From Arachis hypogaea (Eukaryota > Streptophyta > Magnoliopsida > Fabales > Fabaceae), in NCBI RefSeq assembly GCF_003086295.3, contig NC_092040.1, positions 7,440,001-7,504,000 of the forward strand: 64,000 bases of DNA, written 5' to 3'. The notes beneath the pieces were generated by a model. It searched no databases and was not told where the DNA came from. It worked only from the letters and a program-made list of their open reading frames with translations. The position numbers and the translations under genes were made by a program. Within the stretch, counting starts at the first letter, position 1. Each line of letters begins with the position of its first letter. This document shows, in pieces, positions 11,490-22,836 of the stretch.

Positions 11490-12638
11490 ATGGCACCAAA
11501 GGCCGGAGTATCCTCTAGAAAAGGAAAAGGGAAGACAAAAGCTTCCACCTCCGAGTCATGGGAGAAGGAAAGATTCATCTCCAAGAGCCATCAAGACCAC
11601 TTCTATGATGTTGTGGCAAAGAAGAAGGTGATCCCCGAGGTCCCTTTCAAGCTCAAAAAGAATGAGTATCCGGAAATCCGACATGAAATCCAAAGAAGAG
11701 GTTGGGAAGTCCTAGCCAACCCCATGCAACAAGTCGGAATATTGATGGTTCAAGAGTTCTATGCCAATGCATGGATCACTAGGAACCATGATCAAAGTAT
11801 GAACCCGAATCCAAAGAACTATATCACAATGGTTCGGGGGAAATACTTAGATTTTAGTCCGGAAAATGTGAGGTTGGCGTTTCACTTGCCTATGATGCAA
11901 GGAGATGAACGCCCCTACACTAGAAGGGTCAACTTTAATCAAAGGTTGGACCAAGTCCTTATGGACATATGTGTGGAAGGAGCCCAATGGAGAATAGACT
12001 CCAAAGGCAAGCCAGTCCAACTAAGAAGACTGGACCTCAAGCCTGTGGCTAGAGGATGGTTGGAGTTCATCCAAAGATCCATCATTCCTACTAGCAACCG
12101 ATCTGAAGTTACTGTGGATCGGGCCATCATGATCCATAGCATCATGATTGGAGAGGAAGTAGAAGTTCATGAGGTCATCTCCAATGAACTCTACAAAATA
12201 GCCGACAAGTCCTCACCCATGGCACGGCTAGCCTTCCCTCACCTTATTTGCCATCTATGTTACTCAGCTGGAGTTATCATAGAAGGAGATGTCTCCATTG
12301 AAGAAGACAAGCCCATCACCAAGAAAAGGATGGAGCAAGCAAGAGAAGTTCCTCACGGCCCTCAAGAGGTGCATGAGGAAGCTCATCATCAACAAATTCC
12401 TGAGATGCCTCAAGGAATGCACTTTCCTCCCAACAACTATTGGGAGTAATTCAACACCTCCTTAGAAGATTTGAACCATAATGTGGAACAATTAAGGGTG
12501 GAACATCATGAGCACTCCATCATTCTCCAAGAAATAAGAGAAGATCAAAGAGCAATGAGGGAGGAGCAACAAAGGCAAGGAAGGGACATAGAAGAGCTTA
12601 AGAACATCATTGGTCCTTCAAGAAGAAGACGCCACTAG
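11490..12638 (+). pseudogene. Extra ORF, putative plant transposon protein domain, one in-frame stop
   Basis: The ORF sits in the env-like position downstream of gag-pro. The N-terminus is Lys/Ser-rich and basic. Residues about 25-260 resemble the 'putative plant transposon protein' domain (motifs GWEVLANP, FYANAW, YLDFSPENVRLAF). The frame is broken by TAA at 12447-12449 and then continues for 63 more codons, forming an acidic heptad-rich coiled coil, to TAG at 12638. There is no signal peptide or membrane segment, so nothing supports a true envelope role; function unknown. A TAAGTTTGGTGT motif at 11440 precedes the start by about 50 bp. Confidence 0.8.
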
Positions 12639-13719
12639 AGGTGGATTCATTCCTTGTTCTTTAATTTTTCTTTCTGTTTTCGGTTTTTAGTATTGTGTTT
12701 ATCTATGTTTTTGTGTCTTTATTTCATGATCATTAGTATGTAACCATGCCTTAAAGCTATGAATAAAATCCATTAATCCTTCACCTCTCTTAAATGAAAA
12801 ATGTTTTAATTCAAAAGAACAAGAAGTACATGAATTTCGAATTTATCCTTGAATTTAATTTAATTATATTGATGTGGTGGCAATACTTTTTGTTTTCTGA
12901 ATGAATGCTTGAACAGTGCATATTTTTGATCTTGTTGTTTATGAGTGTTAAAATTGTTGGCTCTTGAAAGAATGATGAACAAAGAGAAATGTTATTGATG
13001 ATCTGAAAAATCATGAAATTGATTCTTGAAGCAAGAAAAAGCAGTGAAAAAGGAAGCTTTCAAAAAAAATAGAAAGAAAAAGAAGGAAGCAGTAGAAAAA
13101 GCCAATAGCCCTTAAAACCAAAAGGCAAGGGTAAAAAAGGATCCAAGGCTTTGAGCATCAATGGATAGGAGGGCCCAAGGAAATAAAATCCAGGCCTAAG
13201 CGGCTAAATCAAGCTGTCCCTAACCATGTGCTTGTGTCATGAAGGTCCAAGTGAAAAGCTTGAGACTAAGTGGTTAAAGTCGTGATCCAAAGCAAAATAG
13301 TGTGCTTAAGAGCTCTGGACACCACTAACTGGGGACTCTAGCAAAGCTGAGTCACAATCTGAAAAGGTTCACCCAGTTATGTGTCTGTGGCATTGATGTA
13401 TCCGGTGGTAATACTGGAAAACAAAGTGCTTAGGGCCACGGCCAAGACTCATAAGTAGCTGTGTTCAAGAATCAACATGCTTAACTAGGAAAGTCAATAA
13501 CACTATCCGAAATTCTGAGTTCCCAGAGACGCCAATCACTCTGAACTTCAAAGGAAAAAGTGAGATGCCAAAACTATTCAGAAGCAAAAAGCTACAAGTC
13601 CCGCTCATTTAATTAAATTAATATTCATTGATATTCTGGAATTTATAGTATATTCTCTTCTTTTATCCTATTTGATTTTCAGTTGCTTGGGGACAAGCAA
13701 CAATTTAAGTTTGGTGTTG
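12639..13719 (+). other. 3' untranslated part of the nested element
   Basis: About 1.1 kb without a credible ORF. It ends in a purine-containing stretch (GGGGACAAGCAA) and TTTAAGTTTGGTGTTG directly against the 3' LTR; the polypurine tract must lie here but is weak. Confidence 0.7.
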
Positions 13720-15368
13720 TGATGAGCGGATAATTTATACGCTTTTTGGCATTGTTTTTATATAGTTTTTAGTAAGTTTGAGCTACTTTTAGGGATGTTT
13801 TCATTAGTTTTTATGTTAAATTCACATTTCTGGACTTTACTATGAGTTTGTGTGTTTTTCTGTGATTTCAGGTAAATTCTGGCTGAAATTGAGGGATTTG
13901 AGCAAAACTCTGAAGAAGGCTGACAAAAGGACTGCTGATGCTGTTGGAATCTGACCTCCCTGCACTCGAAATGGATTTTCTGGAGCTACAGAACTCCAAT
14001 TGGCACGCTCTCAATGGCGTTGGAAAGTAGACATCCAGGGCTTTCCAGCAATATATAATAGTCCATACTTTATTCGGAGATTGACGACGTAACTTGGCGT
14101 TGAACGCCAAGTACATGCTGCTATCTGGAGTTAAACGCCAGAAAAACGTCATGATCCGGAGTTGAACGCCCAAAACACGTTATAACTCGGAGTTCAACTC
14201 CAAGAGAAGCCTCAGCTCGTGGATTGATCAAGCTCAGCCCAAGCATACACCAAGTGGGCCCCGGAAGTGGATTTATGCATCAAATACTTACTCATGTAAA
14301 CCCTAGTAGCTAGTCTAGTATAAATAGGATAAGTTACTATTGTATTGGACATCTTTTGACAGTTTAATCTCTTGAATATTCGGTCACTTGATCATGGAGA
14401 GGGCTGGCCATTCGGCCATGCCTGAACCTCTTTCACATATGTATCTTCAACGGTGGAGTTTCTGCACACCATAGATTAAGGGAGTGGAGCTCTGCTGTAC
14501 CTCAAGTATTAATGCAATTCTATTGTCTTTTATTCAATTCTCTTTTATTCTTATTCCAAGATATTCATTCGTACCCAAGAACATGATGAATGTGATGATA
14601 AGTAACCCTCATTATCATTCTCACTTATGAACGCACGTGATTGACAACCACTTCCGTTCTACATGCAACCGAGCTTGAATGTGTATCTCTTAGATTCCCC
14701 AACAAAATCTTCGTGGTATAAGTTAGATAGATGGCGGCATTCATGAGGATCCGGAAAGTCTAAACCTTGTCTGTGGTATTCCGAGTAGGATTCTATGATT
14801 GAATGACTGTGACGAGCTTCAAACTCCTGAAGGCTGGGCGTGATGACAAGCGCAAAAGAATCAAGGGATTCTATTCCAACCTGATTGAGAACCGACAGAT
14901 GATTAGCCGTGCTGTGACAGAGCATAGGAACGTTTTCACTGAGAGGATGGGATGTAGCCATTGACAACGGTGATGCCCTACATACAGCTTGCCATGGAAA
15001 GGAGTAAGAAGGATTGAGTTGAAGCAATGGGAGAGCAGGCGTCCTTGAGCCATACAGTATCTCCATTCGCTTATCTGAAATTCCCACCAATGAATCTGCA
15101 TGAGTACTCTATCCCTTTTACTTATTTTATTTATCCAGTTTAATTCCATTTGACCCTATGATTCCACTCACTAACTGAGATCTACAAGATGACCATAGCT
15201 TACTTCATACCAACAATCTCTGTGGGATCGACCCTTACTCACGTAAGGTTTATTACTTGGACGACCCAGTACACTTGCTGGTTAGTTGAACGAAGTTGTG
15301 AATTCAACTGGTGCCACAATAATAATTTCATACAACTTAGAGAATAGTGATCACAATTTCGTCCACCA
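13720..15368 (+). repeat. 3' LTR of the nested element
   Basis: It has the same length (1649 bp) as the 5' LTR and about 99% identity by hand count, ends GTCCACCA, and is followed by the right CTCTG duplication at 15369-15373. Confidence 0.95.
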
Positions 15369-15373
15369 CTCTG

Positions 15374-16035
15374 CTATTGAGATCCCGGGTTATGTGCTTA
15401 ACCTCGGTTTCCGCAAAGTGCCCGAGGTATTCCAGAGTTCTTTCCAAGTATCTTTTCATGTTCAGGTCTTTAGCCTGATACTCTCCATTTATCTGGGAGG
15501 TCACCACTTGAGAATCACTGTATATCATCACTTTTGTTGCACCGACTTCTTCTGCCAGCTTTAATCCTGCAATCAGGGCTTCATATTCTGCCTGATTATT
15601 TGAAGCTGGGAATTTAAATTTGAGGGATACCTCTATTTGGGTTCCCCTTTCGTCATCCAGTATTATGCCTGCACCACTTCCTGTCTTGTTTGAGGATCCA
15701 TCTACATAAAGTTCCCATGCAGTTGGCTTTTTCTCTTGATATCCCGCGTATTCTGCTATGAAGTCGGTGAGGCATTGGGCTTTGATTGCTGTCCGAGTTT
15801 CATACTTCAAGTCGAACTTGGAGAGCTCTATTGCCCATTGAACCATTCTCCCTGCAACATCTATCTTTTGGAGGATTTGCTTCATGGGTTGGTTCGTTCG
15901 GACTCTTATCGTATAAGCTTGAAAGTAAGGCCGTAGCCTCCATGAGGCTATTACTAAGGAGTAAGCAAATTTCTCCAGATTGTGGTACCTTAGTTCGGGG
16001 CCTTATAGAACTTTGCTGATGAAGTACACTGGATG
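15374..16035 (-). pseudogene. RNase H region of Tat pol, including a second archaeal-type RNase H
   Basis: This continues the RT reading frame after a stop near 16036. A second stop interrupts the first RNase H. A separate archaeal-type RNase H (about 15720-15400) then has Asp in LYVDGSS, Glu in NQAEYEAL and Asp in YSDSQVV. The dual RNase H arrangement is a known trait of Tat elements and strand-completion during reverse transcription is the presumed role. The frame is cut by the nested element at 15369. Confidence 0.85.
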
Positions 16036-17142
16036 TTATCCGACCTCGTCCTCCCTTATCAGGGCTGATGCGACAGCTTTGTCTACTACGGACAGATATA
16101 GGACGAGATCTTCCCCAACTAGAGGTCGGGTTAGGATTGGAGGTTGGCTCAAGAACCTTTTGAACTCTTGGAACGCTCCTTCACATTCTGGAGTCCATTC
16201 AAACTGGCATTCCTTTCTTAATAAAGAGAACAATGGAAGGGATTTTAATGCTGATCCTGCCAAGAACCTAGAGAGGGCTGCAAGTCGGCCATTTAGTTGT
16301 TGAACCTCCCTTAAGCAAGTCGGGCTCTTCATTTTCAGTATAGCTTGACACTTATCGAGATTTGCTTCAATCCCTCTTTGCGTCAGCATAAACCCTAGGA
16401 ATTTTCCGGCCTCCACTGCGAAGGTACATTTTGCGGGATTTAGCCTCATCCCGTGTAACCTTATGGTGTCAAAGACTTGCGAGAGGTCTGTCAAGAGATC
16501 AGCTTCTTCCTTAGTTTTTACTAGCATGTCGTCTACGTAGACTTCCATTAAGCTCCCGAGGTGGGGGGCGAACACCTTGTTCATCAGCCTTTGGTATGTG
16601 GCCCCTGCATTTTTTAATCCAAATGGCATGACCACGTAGCAGAAATTTTCTTGGGGCGTGATGAATGATGTTTTCTCTTGGTCTGGCTCATACATAGGGA
16701 TTTGATTATATCCCGAGTAGGCATCCATGAACGACAAGTATTGATACCCCGAGCTAGAGTCTACTAGAGTATCAATACTTGGGAATGGATAAGGGTCCTT
16801 GGTACACGCCTTATTTAAGTCAGTGTAGTCAACGCACATCCTCCATTGGCCGTTTTGCTTCTTGACTAGCACTACATTTGCTAGCCATGTTGGATATTTA
16901 ACTTCTCTGATGAAGCCAGCTTCTAGGAGTGCCTGTACTTGCTCCTCCACCACTATGGCTCGTTCTGGACCGAGCTTGTGCCTTCGCTGTTGTACAGGTT
17001 GGGATCTTGGATACACCGAGAGCTTGTGGGACATAAGCTCGGGATCTATCCCAGGCATGTCGGAGGCTTTCCAGGAAAAGAGGTCAGAATTGTCTCTTAG
17101 GAGCTTAGTCAACCCTTGCTTCAGGGTTTCCTCTAGGTTGGC
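16036..17142 (-). pseudogene. Reverse transcriptase of Tat pol
   Basis: The RNA-dependent DNA polymerase is largely intact: LVKKQNGQWRMCVDYTDLN (fingers), SFMDAYSGYNQI with the first catalytic Asp, MPFGLKNAGATYQR, and the YVDD box in MEVYVDDMLVK. The start of the first RNase H follows (WTPECEGAF, LYLSVVD). It shares its frame with the upstream protease block but is separated from it by the TGA at 17143-17145, so the first Met (17112) is not a natural start. Confidence 0.93.
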
Positions 17143-18255
17143 TCATATTTTGGTATTTTTTCCCTCCTCTTTGCCGACCTGTATTTCCTCAGTTTTTCCT
17201 CCTGGCTGTGGTCGCAACTCTTCTTTGGCCCTTGCACCGCCGAGCTCTATGGTGTGAACCTCTTTGCCTTTTCCCCTCAGGTTCAGGCTTTCATTGTAGC
17301 ACCTTCTTGCCAATTTCTGGTCTCCCTGCACCGTTGCTACCCCCGCTGTTGTCGGGAATTTCATGCAGAGATGGGGGGTGGATACCACCGCTCCGAGTTG
17401 ATTTAAGGTAGCTCTTCCGATTAGGGCATTATATGCTGACCCCACGTCGATGACTATGAAGTCTATACTCAGAGTTTTAGATTTTTTCCCCTTTCCAAAG
17501 GTAGTATGATGGGGTAAGAATCCCAGTGGCTTTATTGGCGTGTCGCCTAGCCCGTATAAGGTGTCGGGGTAGGCTCTTAGCTCCCTCTCATCCAACCCTA
17601 GCTTGTCAAATGCGGGTTTGAAAAGGATGTCCACCGAGCTTCCTTGATCTACTAGAGTTCTGTGGAGATGGGCATTGGCTAGGATCATGGTTATCACCAC
17701 TGGATCGTCGTGTCCAGGGATTACTCCTTGCCCATCCTCCTTTGTAAATGAGATGGTGGGAAGGTCAGGCGATTCGCTCCCGACCTGGTAGACTTGCTTG
17801 AGGTGTCTCTTGCGAGAGGATTTGGTGAGTCCCCCTCCCGCAAATCCGCCTGAGATCATATGTATATGTCTCTCCGGAGTCTGCGGTGGTGGGTCTCTTC
17901 TATCCGCGTCATCTCGGTTTCTCTTCCCATGATTGTCCGACCTTTCCATGCGATATCTATCAAGTCGGCCTTCTCTGGCCAGCTTTTCTATCACATTTTT
18001 GAGATCGTAACAGTTGTTTGTCGAGTGACCATATATTTTATGGTACTCGCAGTAATCGCTGCGACTCCCCCCTTTTTTATTTTTAATGGGCCTGGGAGGC
18101 GGTAGCCTTTCAGTATTGCAAATTTCTCTGTATACGTCCACTATAGAAACTTTTAGAGGAGTATAAGAGTGATATTTTCTGGGTCTGTCGAGACCGAAGT
18201 CTTCTTTCTTCTTGGGCTCCCTCTCCCTCTCTTTTATCGAGGGAGGGTGCCCAGG
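17143..18255 (-). pseudogene. Gag C-terminus and aspartic protease of the Tat element
   Basis: The N-terminal part has a CCHC-like zinc motif (YCEYHKIYGHSTNNC) typical of Tat gag. The protease active site reads LVDQGSSVDILF instead of the usual DTGS, a variant I also recall in other Tat copies. The block is in frame with both neighbours but bounded by TGA stops at 18256-18258 and 17143-17145. The Met at 18141 is internal. Confidence 0.85.
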
Positions 18256-19214
18256 TCACCAACTCGACTCTCTCAGTCTGGTATTTTCCTCCATGTTGAT
18301 GTACTTTTCCGCTCTCTCCTGTACATCACTCAAAGAGGTCGGGTGCCTTTTTGATATGGAATGTGAGAAGGGTCCTTCCCTAAATCCATTTACTAATCCC
18401 ATGATAACTGCCTCTGTGGGCAGATCTTGAATTTCCAAACACGCTTTGTTGAACCTTTCCATGTAATCACGCAGAGGCTCCCCGACTTCCTGTTTAACTC
18501 CCAGGAGGCTCGGTGCGTGTTTTACTTTATCCTTCTGGATGGAGAATCGCATCAGAAATTTTCTTGAGAGGTCCTCAAAGCTGGTAACTGACCTTGGAGG
18601 GAGGCTATCGAACCACTTCATCGCCGCTACAGGATGGTCGGAAAAGCCTTGCAACGTGTTGCATCAGAAGCATCAGCCAAATACATCCGACTTTTAAAAT
18701 TGCTTAAATGATGCTTTGGGTCTGTGGTTCCGTCATAGAGGTTCATAACAGGGCTTTTGAAGTTTCTTGGAACTTTCGCCCTCATTATGTCCTCGCTGAA
18801 CGGGTCCTCTCCTCCCAAGGGCGACTCTTCTCGGTTGCCGCGGGAGTTTCGGCCTTTAAGGGAGGATTCAAGCTTTGTGAGTTTTTCTTCCAACTCTTTT
18901 TGTCGTTCTATTTCCTCCCTGAGGTTTCGCTCTGCCTCTCGTTGTCGTTCTAGTTCCTGTTTCAGTTGCTCCAGACGACCTTGGTGGCTGTGGACTAGCC
19001 CCATTAGCTCGGTTGCATAGGGTGGCCCTTCCTTTCCGGACTCTCGTCCTTCCGAGGAATTTGCCTTTGGATTTTTGAGCCCAGAGGTGCCTTCTTTATG
19101 CTGGTCGCTGGTTCCTTGATGAAGGGTCAGGTCTGCGTCATTGTTTCCGGTATCTGGATTTTCTTGCTCGGAATCAGACGCTGTATGTCCATCTTCTGGT
19201 GAGTTGTCCGCCAT
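18256..19214 (-). pseudogene. gag: gag of the Tat element, frameshifted
   Basis: The start is taken at ATG 19214 (MADNSPEDG), just inside the primer site; the longer open frame to 19304 runs through the primer site into the LTR and is not credible. An acidic N-terminus and a Glu/Arg/Lys-rich coiled coil precede the retrotransposon gag domain. The frame shifts by one near 18650, between KAFPT and QGFSDHPVAAM, and a TGA closes the block at 18256. Confidence 0.85.
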
Positions 19215-19230
19215 TACTGGTTGATCTCTC

Positions 19231-19251
19231 GGTTCCCCGGCAACGGCGCCA
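19231..19251 (-). other. Primer-binding site of the Tat element
   Basis: Read on the minus strand it begins TGGCGCCGTTGCCGGGG, directly inside the 5' LTR. This is the tRNA-Asp-type site used by Tat and Athila elements. Confidence 0.85.
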
Positions 19252-19252
19252 A

Positions 19253-19775
19253 TGTTACGTTGGGTAACCGGTGGTAATGGGCTTGACTCGTTAGGTTGGC
19301 CCAATCGTTAGTGGAGAGAAACCTTCGAAGAGAATCGTGCTTCTGGGCTTCCGTCCGACTTGTGAGTACGATTGAATGGGGGTGGTACCTGTAAAGACAC
19401 TCTGACGCTTAAGTCAGCAAGGGTGCAAGCAGGTCTAGAGAGTATTGGGACTTAGAGATACGTGAGGGATGTCAGTGTATTTATAGTGGTGAACCAATAA
19501 CCACCGTTGGAGTAGTTCCACTTTTCTGAGTGTATAACTGTCCCTTTATCTTAGGGAGGTTACGATATGGCTTCTGGAAGTGGGTAGAGAGATTTTAGGG
19601 GCAGTTACTCATTTGAGTGTTTATCTGCCAGCTAATCTTTGTCCTCGACTTCTTTGGGGTAAGTCGTGCTGAGAACCGACTTCTAGGGAGAATTTCGGTA
19701 TAGGACGAGGCTCCATCCTTTGGATTGGGCCTTTCGTTGGGTCTTGGGCCTTATCATTGGGCCATGGTATGAACA
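19253..19775 (-). repeat. 5' LTR of the Tat element
   Basis: A 523-bp repeat running TGTTACG to ATGAACA on the plus strand, with TG...CA ends. ATTGT follows directly; its partner duplication would lie before the window start. Confidence 0.93.
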
Positions 19776-21494
19776 ATTGTATTAATTAGTTTTTCTATTT
19801 CTTTATGTAATTGTATTCATATGTTATGTATTGTCTTTGTCGCCTATATATCACTTTTTTTTTCTTTCAACAATTTACATTTTTTTAATATCATTTAGTT
19901 GTAATAACATCATTGAAAATACATGTTGTCATGATTTATGAAAAATAAAATTAAAATATTAGATATCATTTTTAACTATCAAAATATTAATAATATTCAT
20001 ACCTGTATTTTATCTAATAATTTTATTATTATACTATAGTATTTAAATATAAACTAAAAAAAATAAAAAAAACAAAACTAACTATTTAAAAAATAAAAAT
20101 AAAAATTAATTATATGAAATTGAGTGAATAAACTTCAATTAAATTTTTTTATTACTTGTTATAATATACTAAAAGAGAGCATAAGATAGTTTTATAATCA
20201 TTCTTAAACATTTAATTTCACTCTATGTTATCACATAAGATTTTTTTTTTTAGGCTAGGTGATATAATCTTCTATCTTGCATTATGCCATAAGATTTTTA
20301 TCGTACTTTTATCTCATCATAATAATCTATCTTTCTATAATATTATAGGATTCGTTTAGATTACACTATTATTTTTAATATTAATGTTAATTTTTTTTAA
20401 TAGGTATAAATTTAATTAAAATTTAATTCATTCTCTTCTCTTTTCATACTCATCACTCATTCTTATATTTATTATATAATCAACATCTAATTCACATATT
20501 TTCTTTATCTCCTCTCACATAATTTTATACCTCTTTTTCTTTCTCCTTCTCCATTCTTACTAAATTTTTGCACTACTAGAATTTGATTGATGACCATAGT
20601 TTTTTTTTAAATTTACTAAACATATGTATTAGGTGATTGTGTGATTGTATTCATTAATTTTTCTATTTCTTTGTATAATTGTATTCATAAATTATATAGT
20701 ACATTTGTAGCCTATATATCACTTCTATTTTTTTCAACAATTTATATTTTTTAAATATCATTTAGTTATAACAATATTGTTGAAAATACATCATATCATC
20801 GTGATTCATAAAAAATAAAATTAAAAAATTAAATATCATTTTTTGTTATCGCATATAAAAAATTTAATAATATTCATACTTGAATTTTATCTAAAATGGT
20901 TTTATAAATGTATCATAGTATTTAAATATAATCCAAAAAAAAATTAAAAAAATAAAAGTAACTATTTAAAAAATAAAAATAAAAATAAAAAATAATGATA
21001 TGAAATCAAGTGAATAAATTTTAATTGAATATTTTTATTACTTATTATTTAATTTATGTATCATTTTTTATAATTATTAAATTTTAAATTAATTTTTTAT
21101 TTTAAATTATCATTTATGATCAACTATTATAAAATTTAAATTAATAGTAGTTATATATTACTAGACAAAATTTTAAAGTTCTTAATCAATTAAATTTAAT
21201 TTATATTATTATTCAATTAAATTATAAAATAACAGTTAAGCATAATTATTATTTATATTAAAACGGTATATTTTTTTATATCTTTTTTGTTGAATAATAA
21301 TATTACTAAATTATATATAAATTATCAAATTAAATGAATATGTTATAGAATATTTTTTATAAATTAAATTCTAAATTTAATATTATTTACGTATTATCTA
21401 ATATATCTTTAAATAATATTAACATTTTAAATTTATACTATATAATATAATATAATTAATTTAGTTCTCCGCACATTGCACATCATAATCTAGT
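19776..21494. repeat. AT-rich region with a 0.4-kb direct duplication and a possible Helitron end
   Basis: The block at 19776-20165 recurs degenerately at about 20645-21050 (shared words include TTTTTCTATTTCTTT and CCTATATATCACTT). The Tat element interrupts the first copy. The region closes near 21494 with CTCCGCACATTGCAC followed by ATAATCTAGT, resembling the hairpin plus CTAGT end of plant Helitrons. No ORF encodes a Helitron protein here. Confidence 0.5.
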
Positions 21495-22550
21495 TAATTA
21501 GTAAAAGCAGAACGCACAAAATTTAGATAGGAGGTGAATATGTCTATTATCTAATCTGGCTAATTGGAAAAGGTTTTATTTATGCCATTAATACACGTAG
21601 CCGTTAAACCTAATAAGATTGGGGGTGGTGTTGAATCAGACACTTCACCTGACTATAGCGCTCAAACAAAATTTTTTAATTAATTGTACTTTATGATCTT
21701 CTATCATGTGGTGCAATTAAAGAACTAAAAAGACATTATAACCACTGGGGATCTTAAGATCTTCGGAAGAGCTTATCCTATTATAAAAATTGGAATCAGG
21801 AACATCCAGCGCAAAAAAGGGAGAATGCATAAACTATTACTTATAATTCTCTAAGCAAGTGATCAATTGAATCATATAAAACATCATCAATTGTTATAGT
21901 GCTTGAAGTGGTGTTAAAAGTCTTACTCTCTAATCATATGCTTTGTTTTGATGGGATAACTGATTTATAGGATACATTCATATGTATATAAGAACTAAGA
22001 ACAGAATTCATAAAGAAGTAGGAACAAGAATTAAAATAACAATGTAGAGAAGGCCCAGTTGAAGGCTTGAAAGCTTGAAGGCATGTTCGTGAGGGGTCCA
22101 CAAAATGTGTCGGTAATATTACCAGCTCCAACTTGTAATCTTTCGAACAATTATTGCAACAAATCCTTTCTGGCACATTGTGATTGGTTCATTATACCCC
22201 CTACCCAACACTAACCCAGCTGTATCACCAACATAGTCCAACAACCATCACATTACTATATGTTACATCATTCACATAAGGCGTATAATTTATCAGATTT
22301 TATTTGGATTTTTGTTGATTATGATCTTTCCCTACATATTGTAAATTTGTAATTTAAATTGAAACCAGTGAAACATAAACTTAGATAAATAATAAAATCA
22401 TGGCAGCCTCATTTTTGTTCATACCTTGCAAGAAAATGAAATGCATCATAATTCGTAAAGCCAGAACATTGCCCTAACCAAAATCACATGCGCCTAATGG
22501 GCCTAACGGGCCCAGTCCAGACTGGGAGAAGCGCCACGCCGCGCTAATAT
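21495..22550. other. Intergenic region upstream of the AGP gene
   Basis: Mostly AT-rich with no supportable gene. The last 60 bp carry clustered GGGCC/TGGGCC words (CCTAATGGGCCTAACGGGCC), which resemble plant site II/TCP-type promoter elements and probably belong to the downstream gene. Confidence 0.5.
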
Positions 22551-22747
22551 CTGTTTGTTTCCTCATCAAGTGGGCCCCAAAAGACGAACCTTCTGCACCC
22601 TATTCCGGACACGTCGATCCAACGGCTATTTCTGGCCCATCATATCCACGGGACCCACCTCGCACACACGATCTAGATTAATCACTGCCGTCCATTCTGT
22701 TCTGACAATGATGCATCTCCAACGTCAAAATCTGATAGAAAAGGGCC

Positions 22748-22754
22748 TATATAA
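22748..22754 (+). promoter_or_regulatory. TATA box of the AGP gene
   Basis: TATATAA lies 83 bp before the chosen ATG, consistent with a short 5'UTR. Upstream are ACACGTC and CAACGGC words. Confidence 0.65.
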
Positions 22755-22836
22755 TGCACCCGCTACAAACCCCAAGGCCTTCATCTCTAACACACTCTCA
22801 CTCTTTCTCTGTCTGCAAAAAAAAAAAGAAAGGAAA

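Larger units (their letters stand above)
5011..15368 (+). mobile_element. Nested Athila-like non-autonomous LTR retrotransposon
   Basis: The 10,358-bp element has two 1649-bp LTRs (TG...CA), a tRNA-Asp-type primer site, a long T-rich leader, gag-protease and an extra ORF. There is no RT, RNase H or integrase anywhere between the LTRs. The LTRs differ at only about 16-17 positions by hand count (about 1%), so it is younger than its host element. The gag style and extra ORF fit the Athila lineage. The Arachis pair FIDEL (autonomous) and Feral (non-autonomous) is a plausible family, but this is from memory and unverified. Confidence 0.93.
1..19775 (-). mobile_element. Ty3/gypsy Tat-type LTR retrotransposon, split by a nested element
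   Basis: Two copies of one LTR flank gag, protease, RT, RNase H and integrase coding blocks read on the minus strand. The tRNA-Asp-type primer site next to the high-coordinate LTR, a second archaeal-type RNase H and an antisense ORF beside the 3' LTR all fit the Tat lineage. About 100 bases of the low-coordinate LTR lie outside the window. Without the 10.36-kb insert the element is about 9.5 kb. The LTRs differ at roughly 22 of 420 comparable bases by hand count. Pol has several stops and at least one frameshift, so this copy cannot make its own enzymes. Confidence 0.93.

Noticed and set aside
11490..12638. Envelope gene of the Athila-like element
   Set aside because: No signal peptide, membrane helix or glycosylation-rich ectodomain; the domain resembles a soluble plant transposon protein.
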